A DNA stretch of 64,000 bases, from assembly GCF_900129245.1 (NCBI RefSeq), contig NZ_FQUT01000001.1, positions 124,001 through 188,000 of the forward strand, given 5' to 3'. The notes beneath the pieces are model-generated. The model saw nothing but the letters and a program-made list of their open reading frames with translations, did no database searches and was not told where the DNA came from. Made by a program: the position numbers and the translations under genes. The stretch is from Chryseobacterium arachidis (GTDB taxonomy: Bacteria > Bacteroidota > Bacteroidia > Flavobacteriales > Weeksellaceae). Shown one piece after another: positions 63,060 through 64,000 of the stretch. Within the stretch, counting starts at the first letter, position 1. The number at the start of each line of letters is the position of its first letter.

Positions 63060-64000
63060 ATGCGTAAAGAGACACAAAAAGTACTCATTTTATCATTATT
63101 AGGACTAGTCAGTGTAAACTTGGCGGCTCAACAAAAGGCAAAGCGAGACACCATTAAAAACATTGATGAGGTAGTAGTAACAGCTCTGGGGATCAAAAGG
63201 CAAAACAAGGCTCTCGGATATTCTACAGAAACTATCGAATCTGAACAGCTTTTAAGAACTCAAAACAATAACTGGACAGGTGCTCTGGAAGGTAAAGTAG
63301 CAGGCTTAAAGATTCAGACAGCGGGAGCAGGACCGATGGCTACAGCAAGAATTACTTTAAGGGGTGATGTATCCATGAATGGTTTTGAGGATCAGGCTCT
63401 GATTGTAGTAGATGGTATACCGATGAACGGAAGAACGGTAGGATCAGGAACACCGGCTTACGGAGCAGGTTCGGGAGGCGACGTTCCGATTGATTACGGT
63501 AATGATCTTAATACGATCAATCCGGATGACATCGAAAGTATTACAATTCTTAAAGGTCCTACTGCGGCCGCTTTGTATGGTTCCAGAGGAGCTAAAGGAG
63601 CTGTAATGATCACAACCAAATCGGGGAAGAATAAAGATGGCAGACTTCAGGTTACATTAAATTCTTATACAAGCTTTGATTCTGTATTGAAATGGCCGGA
63701 TTGGCAGTATGAATACGGACAGGGAACGATGACGAAAGATAAGAACGGAAATTATTACTATTCTTACGGAGCTTCGGCGGATGGAGTAAGTACCGGAGGA
63801 ACAAGTAGCGCTTTTGGGCCAAAATTCAACGGACAGTATTATTATCAGTATGATCCTACAGTTGGCGGACAAAGCAAAGAAAGACAGCTTTGGAGACCTT
63901 ATAAAAACAATATCAAAGATTTCTGGCAGGTCGGAACAACATATTCCAACAACATCTCCATCGAAGGCTCCAATGATAAAACAGCATACAGAACATCCCT
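63060..64000 (+). CDS. SusC/RagA-like TonB-linked outer-membrane transporter (cut by window edge)
   Basis: The first 313 residues are present; the gene runs off the right edge. A signal peptide (KVLILSLLGLVSVNLAAQQ) is followed directly by the TonB box and the SusC signature (EVVVTALGIKRQNKALGYST), without the carboxypeptidase-like domain that many SusC proteins carry. The plug has GKVAGLKIQTAG, ITLRGDVSMNGFEDQALIVV and DDIESITILKGPTAAALYGS. SusC proteins import glycans or peptides with a SusD lipoprotein, which would be expected just after the window. Substrate is not predictable from this part. Confidence 0.88.
   Translation, partial: MRKETQKVLILSLLGLVSVNLAAQQKAKRDTIKNIDEVVVTALGIKRQNKALGYSTETIESEQLLRTQNNNWTGALEGKVAGLKIQTAGAGPMATARITLRGDVSMNGFEDQALIVVDGIPMNGRTVGSGTPAYGAGSGGDVPIDYGNDLNTINPDDIESITILKGPTAAALYGSRGAKGAVMITTKSGKNKDGRLQVTLNSYTSFDSVLKWPDWQYEYGQGTMTKDKNGNYYYSYGASADGVSTGGTSSAFGPKFNGQYYYQYDPTVGGQSKERQLWRPYKNNIKDFWQVGTTYSNNISIEGSNDKTAYRTS

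Overview
The window looks like a chromosomal segment of a low-GC flavobacterium, most like Chryseobacterium or a close relative (Weeksellaceae, Bacteroidota). The reasons are a Bacteroidota-type (subtype iii) type VI secretion system (T6SS), several TAnnTTTG promoter elements, a type IX secretion C-terminal sorting domain, a SusC-type TonB-dependent transporter, an S46 dipeptidyl peptidase and an Oar-like receptor. The assignment rests on gene content only, with no database comparison.

Positions 1 to about 37.6 kb are the distal half of a T6SSiii locus. A truncated response-regulator gene on the minus strand is divergent from an operon encoding the trans-envelope subunits: two TssO-like proteins, a PKD-domain protein (TssP-like) and the TssR lipoprotein. 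Next come a PAAR-like DUF4280 protein, a large modular peptidoglycan-targeting effector with an overlapping lipoprotein gene, and a LysM-like protein. The following payload array has two Hcp genes, three VgrG genes, the ClpV/TssH ATPase and a lytic transglycosylase. It also has two intact metzincin-type effectors, one decayed one, and many small lipoproteins that are probably immunity factors. The array ends in a VgrG, TPR protein, Rhs toxin and immunity module. VgrG1 and VgrG2 lie in a near-identical direct repeat of about 2.0 kb. The repeat stops inside the effector genes after a shared N-terminal segment, as expected if delivery parts are kept and toxic parts are swapped.

Positions 37.6 to 48.3 kb hold polA, an AbiH-type phage-defence gene starting three bases after it, and a mixed minus-strand group. 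That group includes a membrane protein with a lipase-like motif, an Imm22 immunity protein, a haem c lipoprotein, a YdeI-family protein, several unknowns and gene fragments. It looks like accessory DNA with repeated gain and loss.

Positions 48.3 to 64 kb are mostly core functions: an M16 peptidase, a T9SS-sorted protein, an S46 dipeptidyl peptidase (DPP11 type), an MgtC-family protein, an unknown protein, ligA, a TonB-dependent Oar-like receptor, a glycerophosphodiester phosphodiesterase and the start of a SusC-like transporter cut by the window edge. I saw no rRNA, tRNA, CRISPR array or intact insertion sequence.
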